This document shows positions 9,757-20,791 of a stretch of 64,000 nt of DNA, piece after piece (position 1 is the first letter of the stretch; each line of letters starts with the position of its first letter). The notes under the pieces were generated by a model, which was not told where the DNA came from, ran no database searches, and saw nothing but the letters and a program-made list of their open reading frames with translations. Both the position numbers and the translations under genes were made by a program. Source of the DNA: Cryoendolithus antarcticus (taxonomy: Eukaryota > Ascomycota > Dothideomycetes > Cladosporiales > Cladosporiaceae); NCBI GenBank assembly GCA_002077065.1, contig NAJO01000006.1:310001-374000 (forward strand), given 5' to 3'.

Positions 9757-11454
9757 TCATGGCGCTTCGTCAGTTGTCGAAGTGTCCGCCGCCGTGCTCT
9801 CGCTGCCACCGACGAAAACATCCCATCTCTTCCCTCCAAGTGCCTCTCTAGCCCTCCTCTGCCTCACAAGCTTCTCCGCCGCCTGCTGCAACATAGTCAT
9901 CGGCGGCGCATAACTATCAATCTTCTGATCAAACTCCCTCGACAAGTACTTCTGTGTCGCAGTCTCCATACGCGTCAGACTCGCGCCTCCAGCAACATTC
10001 TTCTTACCGTTCCAGTCACCCTTACTCCAGTCGTCCAGTGGCATGTTCTGAAGGCCATCCGTGACATTGAGGCGTTTGTACCAGGTATGCTCGCCTCTTG
10101 CGTGTTCACGCATCTGCGCGTGCTGGCGTTCGCCTTCCGTGTACTTGATAAGTAGGTTTTGTAGGACCGCGCGCTTTTCGAGAGCTGCGCGGACGAAGGG
10201 GATGTTGCCGAATGGACCTGGCTAGGCGGAGGCGAAGCCGTCTTGCTTATGGTCTGGGCGTCCGGTGCCTACGCTGAGCAGTATTGCCGGGTTCTCTGAG
10301 CGTCCACGACCTTCGTAAAGCGAGTGAAACTCACTCAGAGCCGCGCCAGAAGGGTTGTTCTCGCGGATGCCGCCGTCCTTGAATGACATCTTGCCGCCTG
10401 CCAGCTCGACTTGCAGCATCGCGAAGTAGAAGGGAGCTGCAGACGTTGCTCTCGCGACCTCCCAGATCTTGAGCGGGTCCGCCCCCTCGTTGTACCGTGT
10501 GATCCAGTTTGGTGCGGTTTCGCTGTAGTAGTGTGGGTAAGTTCGCAGAAGGTAGGCTTCAGAGATCGACTCGTCGTGGGTTGCAGTCAGGCAGCAAGAT
10601 TGGCAGATTCGTGGCTGATCGACATCGAACGAGTGTAGACCCATGATCGGACTCACTTGGGCCACGTTGTCAAACGGGTGCAGAACGTGCTTGCCATCAC
10701 AGTTATCATGCTCATTGCAGCGTTTCCCGACGATGTCCTGGACCGCACGCTCGAGTGGTTCGTGATAATACTTCGTTGTCAAGGGTATGCTGCTTCGCCG
10801 TCGGCCAAAGAGGTCGTTGCCCACTTGCCGGTAGATCTCCAAGCACTCTGGTACTGTCATCCGTAACCGGCCTAGTAGTGTCGCGATCAAGCCTCCTGTC
10901 GATGTACCGTACATGAAGTCGAAGTAGTGGCAAGGCAACAGCTCGTTCTCCACCAACGTCCTCCGTGCTGGATGCTCTGTGGTTGCCGGCGTATCTTGTT
11001 GCGCGAGTGGTGAGGTGGCCGCGATACTCCCTCTCCCTGGTCTCTCAGCCCGCAAGTTCCCACCTGAAGCAGATTCCTCTTCCTCAAGCCTCTCTTCCCA
11101 AACCCAGATCTCATGCATGAGCGCTTGCAGGATGATTAAGCTGCTGTATCCACGAATGCCGCCACCATCCAACGTCAATATGCATGCATCCCATGCCGCA
11201 TCAACCTCTCTGGCCCATACGCGGCCGGCCTTCATAGAGTCATCTGTTTCTGCTCGCCGGGTCCGACTCGAGCTACGTGTGGAATTCAGATTCGCTGATG
11301 TAAGAGCCGCCGGTCGACCAGGGGAGTCGATACTGTCCTCCATCTCGTCGCCGGGGCGTAGAAACGCCCAAGGCGAGGCGGGTATTGAATCCAGTGTATA
11401 GTCGGGCGAGAGACGAAGATGCGCGGTAGTCCTTGCTGTGCCCCTTTCTCTCAA
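9757..11454 (-). pseudogene. Patatin-like phospholipase with an in-frame TAG
   Basis: One frame runs from about 11454 to 9757 and is broken only by a TAG at 10224-10222. The upstream part has all patatin landmarks in order: oxyanion loop DGGGIRG, nucleophile elbow GTSTGG, catalytic DGG in FKDGGIREN, and the SVGTG block. Downstream of the TAG another 154 residues stay open with good coding texture (PGPFGNIPFVRAAL, then GEHTWYKRLNV) up to a TGA at 9757. Patatins are Ser-Asp acyl hydrolases acting on phospholipids. The TAG follows GFASA and sits where TGG (Trp) would be a one-base change, an inference from context. It may be a nonsense mutation, an assembly error, part of a 51-bp intron (10272-10222, GTAGGC..CCTAG, a multiple of three), or a recoded codon. 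The intron would remove the conserved SVGTG block. The N-terminus is unresolved: the open frame begins without an ATG, and the first in-frame ATGs are internal. Confidence 0.7.
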
Positions 11455-12002
11455 TTCAACCAGATATATGCTGTGGTACTCTTCGTCTATCCAGCTAGGT
11501 CTCGTGAACAGAGAGCGCCGCCGAGTGCTGGATCAGGTATCACGATGTTTCGAGGCGACTGCAAGGGAGGCTGCTTTCGCGAGAGACACAGAAATGACTG
11601 GAAGGGTTGAAAGAGCTCACGCTGATGCAACACAGGTACACACTCAAGTTCAAGATCGCAATGTTAACAATGAGAGAGCCACACAGACCTTCATCACAGC
11701 CTCCTGCACTCCTGTGCGTTGTCTTGAATTAGGCGCAACACGTCAAACGCATCATCTGCCCTTGTCCCAGAAGAGCTACAGCGCTCCAGGTCTCGCCCGT
11801 AGCCGCCTCGGGACGAGACGCCATTCGTCTGGGGTCGCGTTCCGATCTTGTGGCACCGTGGCGGTGAATCCTGCAACCCAATTCGAGCCCATTCGAGAGT
11901 AAGGTATGCTTGCAGCTGATTCGAGTCGGCGGGTCACCGACCTTTCCAGTTGGTGGCAAGGCTTTGTTGTCCGTTCTTGCTTGTCGCCTCAGGCGTTCAC
12001 AC

Positions 12003-12305
12003 TCACCTGATGCACGGCCGATTATGACTCAAGTTTGGATAGTCATATGTCACCTGCTCGCGATCATAAGTACTGAGAACATCGTGTAGGCTCGCGATTG
12101 AGAGTGGGTCAATAGGACCTTGGTACTTGAGCTGTTCCAAGCTTATCAAAGTATTGTTCGTTATTTGCATCTCATAGGCATTGCGGATGATCGTGATGTA
12201 GACTTGCATACGCGCGCACGGACCGCGCTCATAGTGTGGCTGAGCGCATGGCAGGCACGACCAGCATCTTCCTTCACTTACGACCGAATCGCTTAGAAGC
12301 GGCAT
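12003..12305 (-). CDS. Possible first exon of the patatin-like gene
   Basis: An ATG at 12305 opens a frame with plausible protein texture: a CxxC/CxxC-like segment (CWSCLPCAQPHY, then GPCARMQVYITIIRN) followed by LSIASLHDVLSTYD. It ends at a strong donor, CATCAG then GTGAGT, near 12004. It points toward the patatin domain and is divergent from the gene starting at 12521, which fits a shared promoter. I could not chain it to 11454 without breaking frame. The acceptor near 11914 leads either to a frame ending near 11729 or, in another phase, to a convincing frame ending in ADDAFDVLRLIQDN at 11694. Either more introns exist or the 5' half carries a frameshift. No known domain is recognised. Confidence 0.4.
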   Translation of the reverse strand: MPLLSDSVVSEGRCWSCLPCAQPHYERGPCARMQVYITIIRNAYEMQITNNTLISLEQLKYQGPIDPLSIASLHDVLSTYDREQVTYDYPNLSHNRPCIR

Positions 12306-12520
12306 CACACCACTTGTGTCACTCTCGATATACACGAATCATTCCTCCCTCCACCTGACTTCTCCTTCCGAACATACACCTGACAACACACACTTCCGCC
12401 TTGTATCAGGCAGCACACTCTGGAAACAAAGCGATCCTCAAAGAACCAACACATATCGACTGGTTCTCAGAGGCCGCGTCCTCACTAGTGACTCACGACC
12501 CTCTGCGCTCAGGCGCCAAT

Positions 12521-13093
12521 ATGAGTGCTCCAGTGCTCACCGAGAGCCCAACGGCGCTCAGTCGGAGTGACAAGACCGGCTTCACGGATGTATCGCACGC
12601 CAGCGGCAGCAGCAACAGCAGCGCTTCGGAGAAGTACCGACTAGACGAGTTTGACGATGCGCCCATACTACTTTACAAGTACCGTGGCGGGCTGCAGACA
12701 TCTACCCAGAAGGACCTCTGCGCATGGCTAAATAAGGGTACGTTACCCCGGTCTCTCATGAACGCAGCAACGACTGACAGCAACATTACAGGAGAGAACC
12801 TCGACCGCCACCGCGTAACCAAGAAGCCCATCCCCCGCCTCACATCCTACATTGACGTCAAGCGCCACGACCTCTACACCTCCGACGAGAAGTCCCAATA
12901 CGCATCTTTCCCGAACTACGACTCCTCGCTAGCCTCGGTCAAGATCCCCTCGATACCTTACTGGAGTCGCGTGGTGTTGGGGAATTACAGCGAGCTGTTC
13001 ATTGTGAGTCCGGAGAGCAGTCCGAGCAGTAGTGTGGCGGATGGGGAGAGTAGAACGCAGAGTCCGATGGAGGGGAGTGAGGTGCGGGAATAA
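12521..13093 (+). CDS. Conserved hypothetical protein
   Basis: Two exons, 12521-12737 and 12792-13093, with a 54-bp intron (GTACGT..ACAG, CTGAC branch site) whose length is a multiple of three. The product is 172 residues starting at the ATG at 12521; upstream TTG-initiated extension is not credible. The N-terminus is Ser/Thr-rich, the middle is compact (DDAPILLYKYRGG, then DLCAWLNKG, IPRLTSYIDVKRHD and KIPSIPYWSRV), and the C-terminus is Ser/Glu-rich and probably disordered. No signal peptide or membrane segment. I do not recognise a family. It is divergent from the putative patatin first exon, about 215 bp away. Confidence 0.7.
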   Translation: MSAPVLTESPTALSRSDKTGFTDVSHASGSSNSSASEKYRLDEFDDAPILLYKYRGGLQTSTQKDLCAWLNKGTLPRSLMNAATTDSNITGENLDRHRVTKKPIPRLTSYIDVKRHDLYTSDEKSQYASFPNYDSSLASVKIPSIPYWSRVVLGNYSELFIVSPESSPSSSVADGESRTQSPMEGSEVRE

Positions 13094-13377
13094 TGTGGAG
13101 TTGTGATGGAGTTTGGGGGAAAGGCGTTCGGTATGGGGATACCCTAGTGATTTCAGTGGGAGGATGCGTGCGCAAAAGCATGTGTAATTTGATATTGACA
13201 TACGTCCACGTTTCTTCACCCTTCACACATCGTAAGGTGGTTTCACGGACCCACAATCACTCTCGACAACAGTACAACACACTCTGTTAAACGGACCATT
13301 CCTAAGTCAGATTTCAGGTATGTCGGTTTGCCCATCGATCGACCTCCAAACCGACAAACCCCGTCACCACCTCGCCC

Positions 13378-14425
13378 TCACGAATAAGCATGCGGCGCAC
13401 TCTGATACTTGAAGAAAGTCTTCGCACAGTGCCCAAACACCATCGTCCCATTAGTCCTCTTCTGCAACCCCTTAATCATCTGATGACTCCTCACCCAATC
13501 ATCATGATCCCTCGCCAGCCACCCCTGCGGCACACTAGCATAAAAGTTCTCCTCGACATGATACTGATCTGTCGTGAAAATCCAGGTCCCGCTCTCTCGC
13601 AAGTTGACCTGCATGATGCACAAGCCGGGCGTATGGCCCGGAGCGTGGCGGATGTTGATCCCTGGCGCGAGCTCGAGGAAGTCGCCGTGGAAGGGTGTCC
13701 AGTTTACGTCGAAGGTGAGGTCTTTGGGGAGGTAGACGCCGAGGTCGGATTTGGAGGCGACCGAGTAGAAGGCGTGTTTCAGTTCGGCTTCGTGGACGTA
13801 GATCGGGACTTCGGTGCCGCGGAAGTGCTCGAGGCCACCGGCGTGGTCGAGATGCAGGTGGCCCATGATGACTGCCTTGACGTCTTTGATATCGTGGCTG
13901 TGAGTGTTGGGTTAGTAGACTCCTTGGCCCTTGATAGTTTGAGACGATTGGATACGCACCCAGTCTTGGCGATCTGCGCGGTCAGCTCTTGTTCAGGACT
14001 GTAGTCGACCTGAGCGAAGATGTCGTTCAGAGGCGCGCCCCAGACTTCGGGGTAGTCTTTGCTGCAGAAGTCGATCAGTGCTAGTTCCCACTCTTCACGC
14101 TCGCCATGCTCCGACTTACCCAGTCCCTGTCTCGAACAATATGAGACCCTCGGTCGGGTGCTCAATTAATACGGAAATGACGACCAGCTTCCTGCGCGCA
14201 TGCGGCGGGTTCGGATTCGACAGCGTCGAAGTGCCGCCACCCCGAAGAAAGAAGCCATCGTCGGCCTCAAGATTACCGCAGTGGAGGAGCCACATTTTCG
14301 TGCCCTATTAGGTGTGTCAGCCACTCACGCCGGACACTTCCAGTGCTGAAGATTCCTCTGTGACTTACCTCAGGGGCCTGATTGACATTGTCGAGTCCAA
14401 ACTTTGTGCCCGTACTGGCCGACAT
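13378..14425 (-). CDS. Metallo-beta-lactamase-fold lactonase, AHL-lactonase (AttM/AiiA) type
   Basis: Four exons on the minus strand: 14425-14369, 14304-14120, 14061-13960 and 13897-13378, giving 287 residues; introns are 64, 58 and 62 bp and all phases close. The zinc-binding signature HLHLDHAGG is intact (His128, His130, Asp132, His133), followed by HAPGHTPG and TTDQYH metal-ligand blocks and a late GHCAKTFF block. The N-terminal GTKMWLLHCG and LIEHPTEGLILFETG segments fit the MBL-fold N-acyl homoserine lactonase group. Members hydrolyse the lactone ring of bacterial quorum-sensing signals, though fungal relatives may act on other lactones. No signal peptide is visible, so it is probably cytoplasmic. 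Function by family, substrate untested. Confidence 0.85.
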
Positions 14426-14532
14426 GATCGGTGCTAGAGGTCTTACCACGCGTAGATAGTGTAGACTCAATGATAGCGACAAGTACTGAAGAGTTGTGGC
14501 GAAATGATACGTGAGATTCGTTTTCAGAGTAC

Positions 14533-15022
14533 TTACATATACCTTATCCTCCGCTCACGCAACGACCCCATAGCCTGACATCTTCACCCACCTAGCTCCT
14601 ACACGCTACACAAATCACCTACCCCACTTCAACTTCGGATCAGCGCTTCGTACCTTGAACTCAAAGGGCGAGCACCGAGGGATAATGATGAGGCTTTGCT
14701 GGTAAAGTGCGGTTCGTGTGCGGATGAAGTTTGCTGCGGTGTCGATGGCCCTACGAGGTGTGCTTGGTAATGCGTTTCGGGCTGGGGCATGCGCGATGCG
14801 CGCAAGCGTGGGGAAACAGAGTCGCGTACGAATACCAAGTGGACCTCTCTGACGATGGCGAGATGGGAGCTGCGCAAGCGATGTGAGCGATGGACTGTGA
14901 AGTGGTGATGTGGTGGCGTTCACGTTGCAAGTGGAGAAGTCCAGACTCGATATGCGTGCAGGACACAATGCGAGCACGGACCGCAGCACCCTCGGGATAG
15001 CGACAGTTGCTCCCAGGTTCAT
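14533..15022 (-). CDS. Possible small basic protein, two exons
   Basis: Tentative model: exon 15022-14654 from ATG, donor GTACGA, acceptor GATGTCAG, exon 14574-14533 ending in TAA. The 79-bp intron joins in phase 0 and yields 136 residues. The N-terminal half is Arg/Ser-rich without acidic residues, as in a mitochondrial presequence. The C-terminal part reads ALYQQSLIIIPRCSPFEF then MGSLRERRIRYM. It lies just downstream of the PMR1 stop, on the same strand. I cannot name a family; a small mitochondrial protein is a guess. The start could be further downstream. Confidence 0.4.
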
Positions 15023-15071
15023 TGAAGACAGGCAACAGCAGACATAGACCAAGACATTGTACACGCCTATC

Positions 15072-18000
15072 CTACACATTCCCGCTATACCCTCTCCCTG
15101 CGCCTCTCGTTCGCTTCCGCCTTTCCCATTCCTTCCTCCCCTCATCAACCCAGAGCACCAGACTCGCCATCGCCACCAGCCTGATTAGATCTCCCAACCC
15201 CAGTGCCTCAGTCTGGAATACTCTCTGCAAGGGCGGGAAATATATCACCATACCCTGCCCAATCAGACTCCCCGCAACAGCCCAGTTGAACATCCGATTA
15301 CTTCCCTTGCCCCATAATGGTACTTCGCCTCTCAGCACTGATTTTGTTGAGCTGCGGCAAGCGAGCGCGGACGCCATGTCGAAGAGTACGAATTGCGTGA
15401 ATGTTAGCGTTGTGTCGCGGGCGCTGACGGAGTGCGCGGCGAGGTCGGCAGGCGTGAGGTTCGAGACGTAGGTGTACAGAGTGCCGAGAAGTATCACGGT
15501 GGCGGATTGGAGCACGCGGCGGATGAGGCGGGGGTGGAGGACTCGTGCGTTTCGAGGGCGAGGAGGGGATTGCAGGAGAGCGGGGTCTACGGGTTCGACG
15601 CCGAGAGATTGGGCGGGAGGACCGTCCATGAGGATGTCTGGGAGCGATGCGTTAGTGAGAGGGAGATCTGGTGCGTTACAAGAGTGTACTCACTGATCCA
15701 CAAGATCTGCATGGCATTGAGTGGGTTCTTCCACCCGCCCAGCGAGCTCAGCATCACCAGCCCCAATGCCGCTGCAGAGGTACTGAGCTGGAACGTGAGG
15801 AAGTTCTGGATGTTGTGGAAGATCCCTTTGCCTTCCTCGATCGCGCTGAGTATCGTGCTGAAATCATCATCTGTCAGAATCATGTCTGCGGCTTCTTTCG
15901 CAACGTCTGTGCCTAGCTTGCCCATGCTGATGCCGATATCTGCTTTCTTCAGTGCAGGCGCGTCGTTAACGCCATCGCCTGTCATGGCCACTACATCACC
16001 TCGTGCTTGCAATGCGCGGATGATCTTGAGCTTATGATCCGGACTTGTGCGCGCGAAGATGCTGACGCGCAACATAGCTTCTGTAAGTGCGTCGTCGGTC
16101 ATTGTGTCTAGTTGGTCGCCGCGTAGGACTGGCGAGCCAAGTGCTGAGTTGAGGTTGACTGGCATGCCAATCTTGCGTGCAATGGCAATGGCTGTGGGCT
16201 CGGCGTCGCCTGTGATCATGATGACCTTGACGCCACCTGCCATGAGACGGCGGATGCTGCGATCGACTCCTGGGCGTGGCGGATCTGACATGCCAACAAG
16301 ACCCGCAAATGTCAGCCCGTTGTATGCAGCGTCGGTCGAAGCAGAATCTGTGCTGCCGTTTAGGATTGGCGTCGAGACGCCACTGCGATTGCGGTTCACG
16401 GCCAGCCTATCGAGTCTGACAACGCCGGATGCAAAAGCCAGCACTCGCAGGCCCTCCTCCGCCATCGCGTTCGCAGCGACGTTGATCTCATCGATACGCT
16501 TGGCATCTAGGACGACCTCATCGCCCTGGCTGGTCAGGTACGTATCGCATCGATCTATGACTCGCTCGACAGCGCCTTTAACGTATGCCGTGGAATCACC
16601 CTGCTGCCCACTAACGACAACGCCTTGCCACTTCCGCTCGCTCGAGAATGGCGTTTCCTGCTTTCGTGCACCAAGACGCTCCCGTATGTCCTCCTCGTTG
16701 AAGGAGTCGAGAAGGTCGAGGCAGGCAACGTCAGTAGGCTGGCCTGCCCATCGGCTCTTCGCGTGTGCAAGGTCGTCTCCACCAGTACTAGCTAGCACAG
16801 CAGCACTTGCAGCTGTAGTGGTGCCATGAGTGTGGGTATTCAGCCTGGCGTTGTTGACCACATTGGCGACCCTCAGCAGTCTCTGAGTGATTGGCGCATT
16901 AGCAGACTGTGATCGAACACTCTTCGTGTCTCGCGGCGCAGGATCGTCAAATCCCCACATCTTGGTCACAGTCATGTGATTCATCGTCAACGTTCCGGTT
17001 TTGTCACTGCACACGACATTGACACAGCCAAGCGTCTCCACGCTCGGCAGCCTGCGCATGATAGCATTCCGCTTGCTCATGCGCAGCACACCAAGCGCCA
17101 GAGTAACTGTCACGATAATCGGTAGTCCCTCAGGGATCGCAGCCACGGCCAGACTGACGCCAATCTGGAAGAGTTCCAAGAATTTCATGCCACGCCAGAG
17201 ACCGACCATCATGATCAATGCAATAACCCCGAAAGACATGTAACTCAGTTCCTTGCCTAGTCGGTCCATGCTTTGCTGTAGAGGTGTGCGTGGGCTTTCG
17301 ATCTCCTGCAAGGATGCGCTGATCGCTCCGAACTCGGTGTCGCCGCCAGTGCAGATCACAATGCCGTGTCCATAGCCAGATCTTACGAGTGTCCCCATGA
17401 ATGCAATGTTAGCCTGCTCACTCAACCGCAGCGCAACACTGATCGACGGGTCTGCCGAGTCCACGTATGCAGGCGATAACGACCCATTTTGGCCGGATGA
17501 CCTTGCCGGGACCTCAGCAGTCTTCCTGACAGGCTCGTTCTCCCCCGTGAGATTGCTCTCGTCAATACTCAGATCTGCGGCGTGGATGATCCGTATATCT
17601 GCGGGTATGCGATCACCGGTGTGGAAGAGTACGAGATCCCCAGTGACCAGCTGTGTGGCAGAGATGGTCGTGCTCGCCTTGTCGGCTTTTGCCTCATCGT
17701 CCACTCCCAATGCTCGCACTGCACCGTTTTCCTTCCCTCCTATTTCATCCCTCCCCGCGGCCACATTACTTCGGATGACATGCGCACTATGCGGAACCAG
17801 CTGATTCAAAGCCTCTAGACTTTTCTCACTCCGATACTCCTGAACGAACGCCACGCTAACTACAATCGTCACTGCGATTGCGATACTGATTGCATCCTCG
17901 GCATTCCCCATCAAAGCTGATATGGCCGCACTGGCAAGCAGCAACAGGATCAGAGTCTCCTGAAATTGCTTGACAAAGCGCAGCCATAGCGGCTCCGGCT

Positions 18001-18283
18001 CCTCGTGTGGTAGCTCATTCGTCCCCTGGATGTGCAGTCGCGTGACCGCATCGGAGGGACTTAACCCATGTGTCAGACTGGTCGAATGCCGCAGTGCGAC
18101 CTCCGCCGTGGACAGGGTCGAGTGCTCGGAGGTTATCGACTGTTGGCCGGGGAGTCTGATCCGTGACTTTGCTCGCTGGTGTGATCTAGGTGGCTCCGGA
18201 GCGCGTGGAGCGAGAGACGCGGTCGCGTGAGGTGGAGGGGCAGCATTGTAGAGCGGCAGGGCCGGGGTAGAGGCTCTGGACAT
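15072..18283 (-). CDS. PMR1: P-type Ca2+/Mn2+-transporting ATPase, Golgi SPCA type
   Basis: Two exons, 18283-15694 and 15637-15072, joined across a 56-bp intron that restores the conserved [16 protein letters not shown] block; product 1,051 residues. P-type ATPase landmarks are all present: LTGENEP actuator loop, PEGLP in TM4, phosphorylation motif DKTGTLT (Asp427) and [11 protein letters not shown]. The TM6 NILMDG segment is typical of secretory-pathway Ca2+ ATPases rather than SERCA or plasma membrane pumps. It should load Golgi with Ca2+ and Mn2+ for glycosylation and sorting. The N-terminal 80 residues are Pro/Ser-rich and disordered, and an insertion of about 30 residues interrupts the actuator domain. 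It shares a 586-bp divergent promoter with the cohesin gene. Confidence 0.93.
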
Positions 18284-18869
18284 TGTCGTTCGGCCATCAA
18301 GTCGAGCGCATACTGACACCTGTCGTGCTCATCTAGGATTGGTCTCACTTGGAAAAAGCTGACTCAGTTTCCTCAGGTATCGCAGCAAACCTCTTGGCGA
18401 ACTCTTGAAGCAAAACAAGACCACCAAAGGCGCATGTACCATGTATTAAGACATTCACGGTCTCGGACATGAATGGACTTGCGCATCGCTTAGCCTCAGG
18501 CACCACATCCAAAGTTGGCCAGTGACGTTACGCTAGGATCTCGGGGAACGTTCGGGCGAGATCCCGACAGCTGCCTCACGCTTGCACAACGCGTGCTCTG
18601 ACCAGCCACTCGATGCGCCAACGCACACAACACCTCTTGCTACACCTTGCTCATCGACATTTGCTACACACTGTATTGGCGGCATACGAGCGACACGATG
18701 CCATCGCCAGCTTGCTAGATTCAGGTCGATTCTACTTGCTTATATTGGACGCGCCGGACGGGGCAACAACAAACGCGTCCGTTACCTACGCGTGCGACGG
18801 CGATTGGAGACATTGACTTATCGCCACCACTATTGTTGCGCATAGCTCTTACACACCAACATCGTCAAC
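18284..18869. promoter_or_regulatory. Divergent intergenic promoter, PMR1 / RAD21
   Basis: This 586-bp stretch separates two divergent starts, so it must carry both promoters. I see no gene or repeat, and I did not identify a defined operator. Confidence 0.55.
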
Positions 18870-20791
18870 ATGTTCTACTCAGAGTCGCTCTTGGCCAAGA
18901 CAGGCCCGCTAGCTCGTGTCTGGCTGGCCTCCAATTTCGAGCGCAAGCTCACGAAGCAGGGTGTACTACAGTCGAATTTGGAAGATAATGTGAAAAACAT
19001 CGTTGGCCAGGGGCAGGCGCCCATGGCCTTACGATTAAGCGGACAGTTGCTGTTGGGTGTGGTGCGCATCTACAGTAGGAAGGCGCGGTACCTGCTGGAT
19101 GATTGCTCAGAGGCATTGAGCAAGTTGAAGATGGTGTGCATGAATGCCGCGCTATTGGGATTGGACAACGTGACTAACATTGTGCGCAGGCATTCAAGCC
19201 AGGCAATGTCGATTTACCCGGAGGCCAATCACACGCTGCAGCACCCGGTGCACTCATTCTCCCCGACACAATCACCGAACTTGACCTTCTGGCACCTCTC
19301 CCAGACCCAGATCTGCTTCTGCTAGAACCCTCCACTGGTGGACGCAACAACACAACGCTCGACTTCGGCGCAAGCCAACTTCTTCCCGATAGTCAAGTGA
19401 CACCCTCGCGACGTAATCGAGGGCAGGCACTACAGCTTGAGGACGACGACCTTGGACTCGATCTCGGCTTCGGGCCTGACGAACTCGCGAACAAGTCTAC
19501 ACCATTCGGCGAAGACCGCAGCATAGAAATCGGGCGACGAGCTGCGACACCACGGAACAATGAACCAACTCTTCTTGAAGATGACGACCTTGGACTTGAT
19601 CTTGGCTTCGGCGACACGACACTTGGGCGTGACAGCACTGTGCATGCGCCTCAAGATGACTTCATGCCTATGGTGGAGGATGACTACCAGATGGGCGGCG
19701 TGGTGGAGGATGTAGACGAGATCGCACAAGCGAATGCCGAAGCACTTGCCAGAGCATCAGCACACGCTGCCAGCCGATTGCGCAACTCCGAATCTCCGTT
19801 ATCATCAGTGCGATCGAGTGTTGATCGGCAACTGGAGAAGACGTTCCAACTAGATCTTACCGCAATGGAGGATCAAGATCCCACAATCGTGCAAGCAGCA
19901 CAGCGCATTAAGCGCCGACGAGTACTACCTCAGGACACGCAAATTGAACTTCACAACAGCCAGATCAAGCATCAGCAGGAGGATCGCTCGGCTATCACCC
20001 GGGCACCCGAGTTTCTGCCACGTGATCCTCTTCTACTACAGCTAATGGAGATGCAACGCAACGGCGGCTTCGTATCGAACATCATGGGCGACGGACGGAT
20101 GCAGGGCTGGGCGCCTGAGCTTCGAGGCATACTGAGTGTGGATGTCGTGCGCAAAGCCAACAAGCGCAAGCGAGACAGCGGGATCGCAGATGTCGAGACA
20201 GGCAGTGAGCGACAAGAGACGCCTCGCCTGGAGCTGCCACTGGAAGAAGACGAGGGCTTCCAGCAGCCTGATGCCTTTGGCGCCGACGCAACGGAAGCCG
20301 CTATACCGTTCCAAAGCGACGGCCTTCAACCCCCGGCCGATGACTTGCAACCCATCCCCAATGACGACGTAGACTACACTAATGTGAACGACGGCGCCTT
20401 CGACATTACTGAAGCGCCTCTCCTCCACCCCTCCCAAGCCGGGCCCGTCTCCTTAGGAACCAAAAGCGCTGTCCACTTGCTGCGCAACCACTTCGCCCCC
20501 GGCCATGCAGCGACGTCAGCAGAACCACCAACGCCCAGTAAGCGGACTAGGAACGAAGCCTTGTTTACCGACCTGTGTCCTGAAGGTACGACCAGCCGAC
20601 AGGATGCTACGAAGATGTTCTTTGAGCTCTTGGTGCTGGGGACGAAGGACGCGGTGAAAGTTGAGCAGGGAAGTGACGGCCTGGGACTGCCGATCAGGGT
20701 GCGAGGCAAGCGGGGACTATGGGGAGACTGGGCGGAGATGGGGACGCAGCAGGTCATCGGCCAGGGCGAGGGAGTGGAGCAGGAGGCTTGA
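18870..20791 (+). CDS. RAD21: Cohesin kleisin subunit Rad21/Mcd1 (Scc1)
   Basis: Two exons, 18870-19133 and 19190-20791, phase-0 intron of 56 bp, 621 residues. The N-terminal domain is canonical (MFYSESLLAKTGPLARVWLA, then GVVRIYSRKARYLLDDC, then AFKPGNVDLP) and contacts SMC3. The C-terminal winged-helix (ATKMFFELLVLGTKDAVKV) contacts SMC1. The middle is acidic and disordered as expected for the separase-cleaved linker. It closes the cohesin ring that holds sister chromatids together. A 13-residue segment, LEDDDLGLDLGFG, occurs twice about 50 residues apart, each time following a short basic/Asn patch. Confidence 0.93.

Noticed and set aside
11438..11902. Coiled-coil-like frame with an internal ATG on the plus strand
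   Set aside because: It looks protein-like in part, but it is antisense to the probable 5' half of the patatin gene and has no family match I know. Kept only as an ambiguity note.
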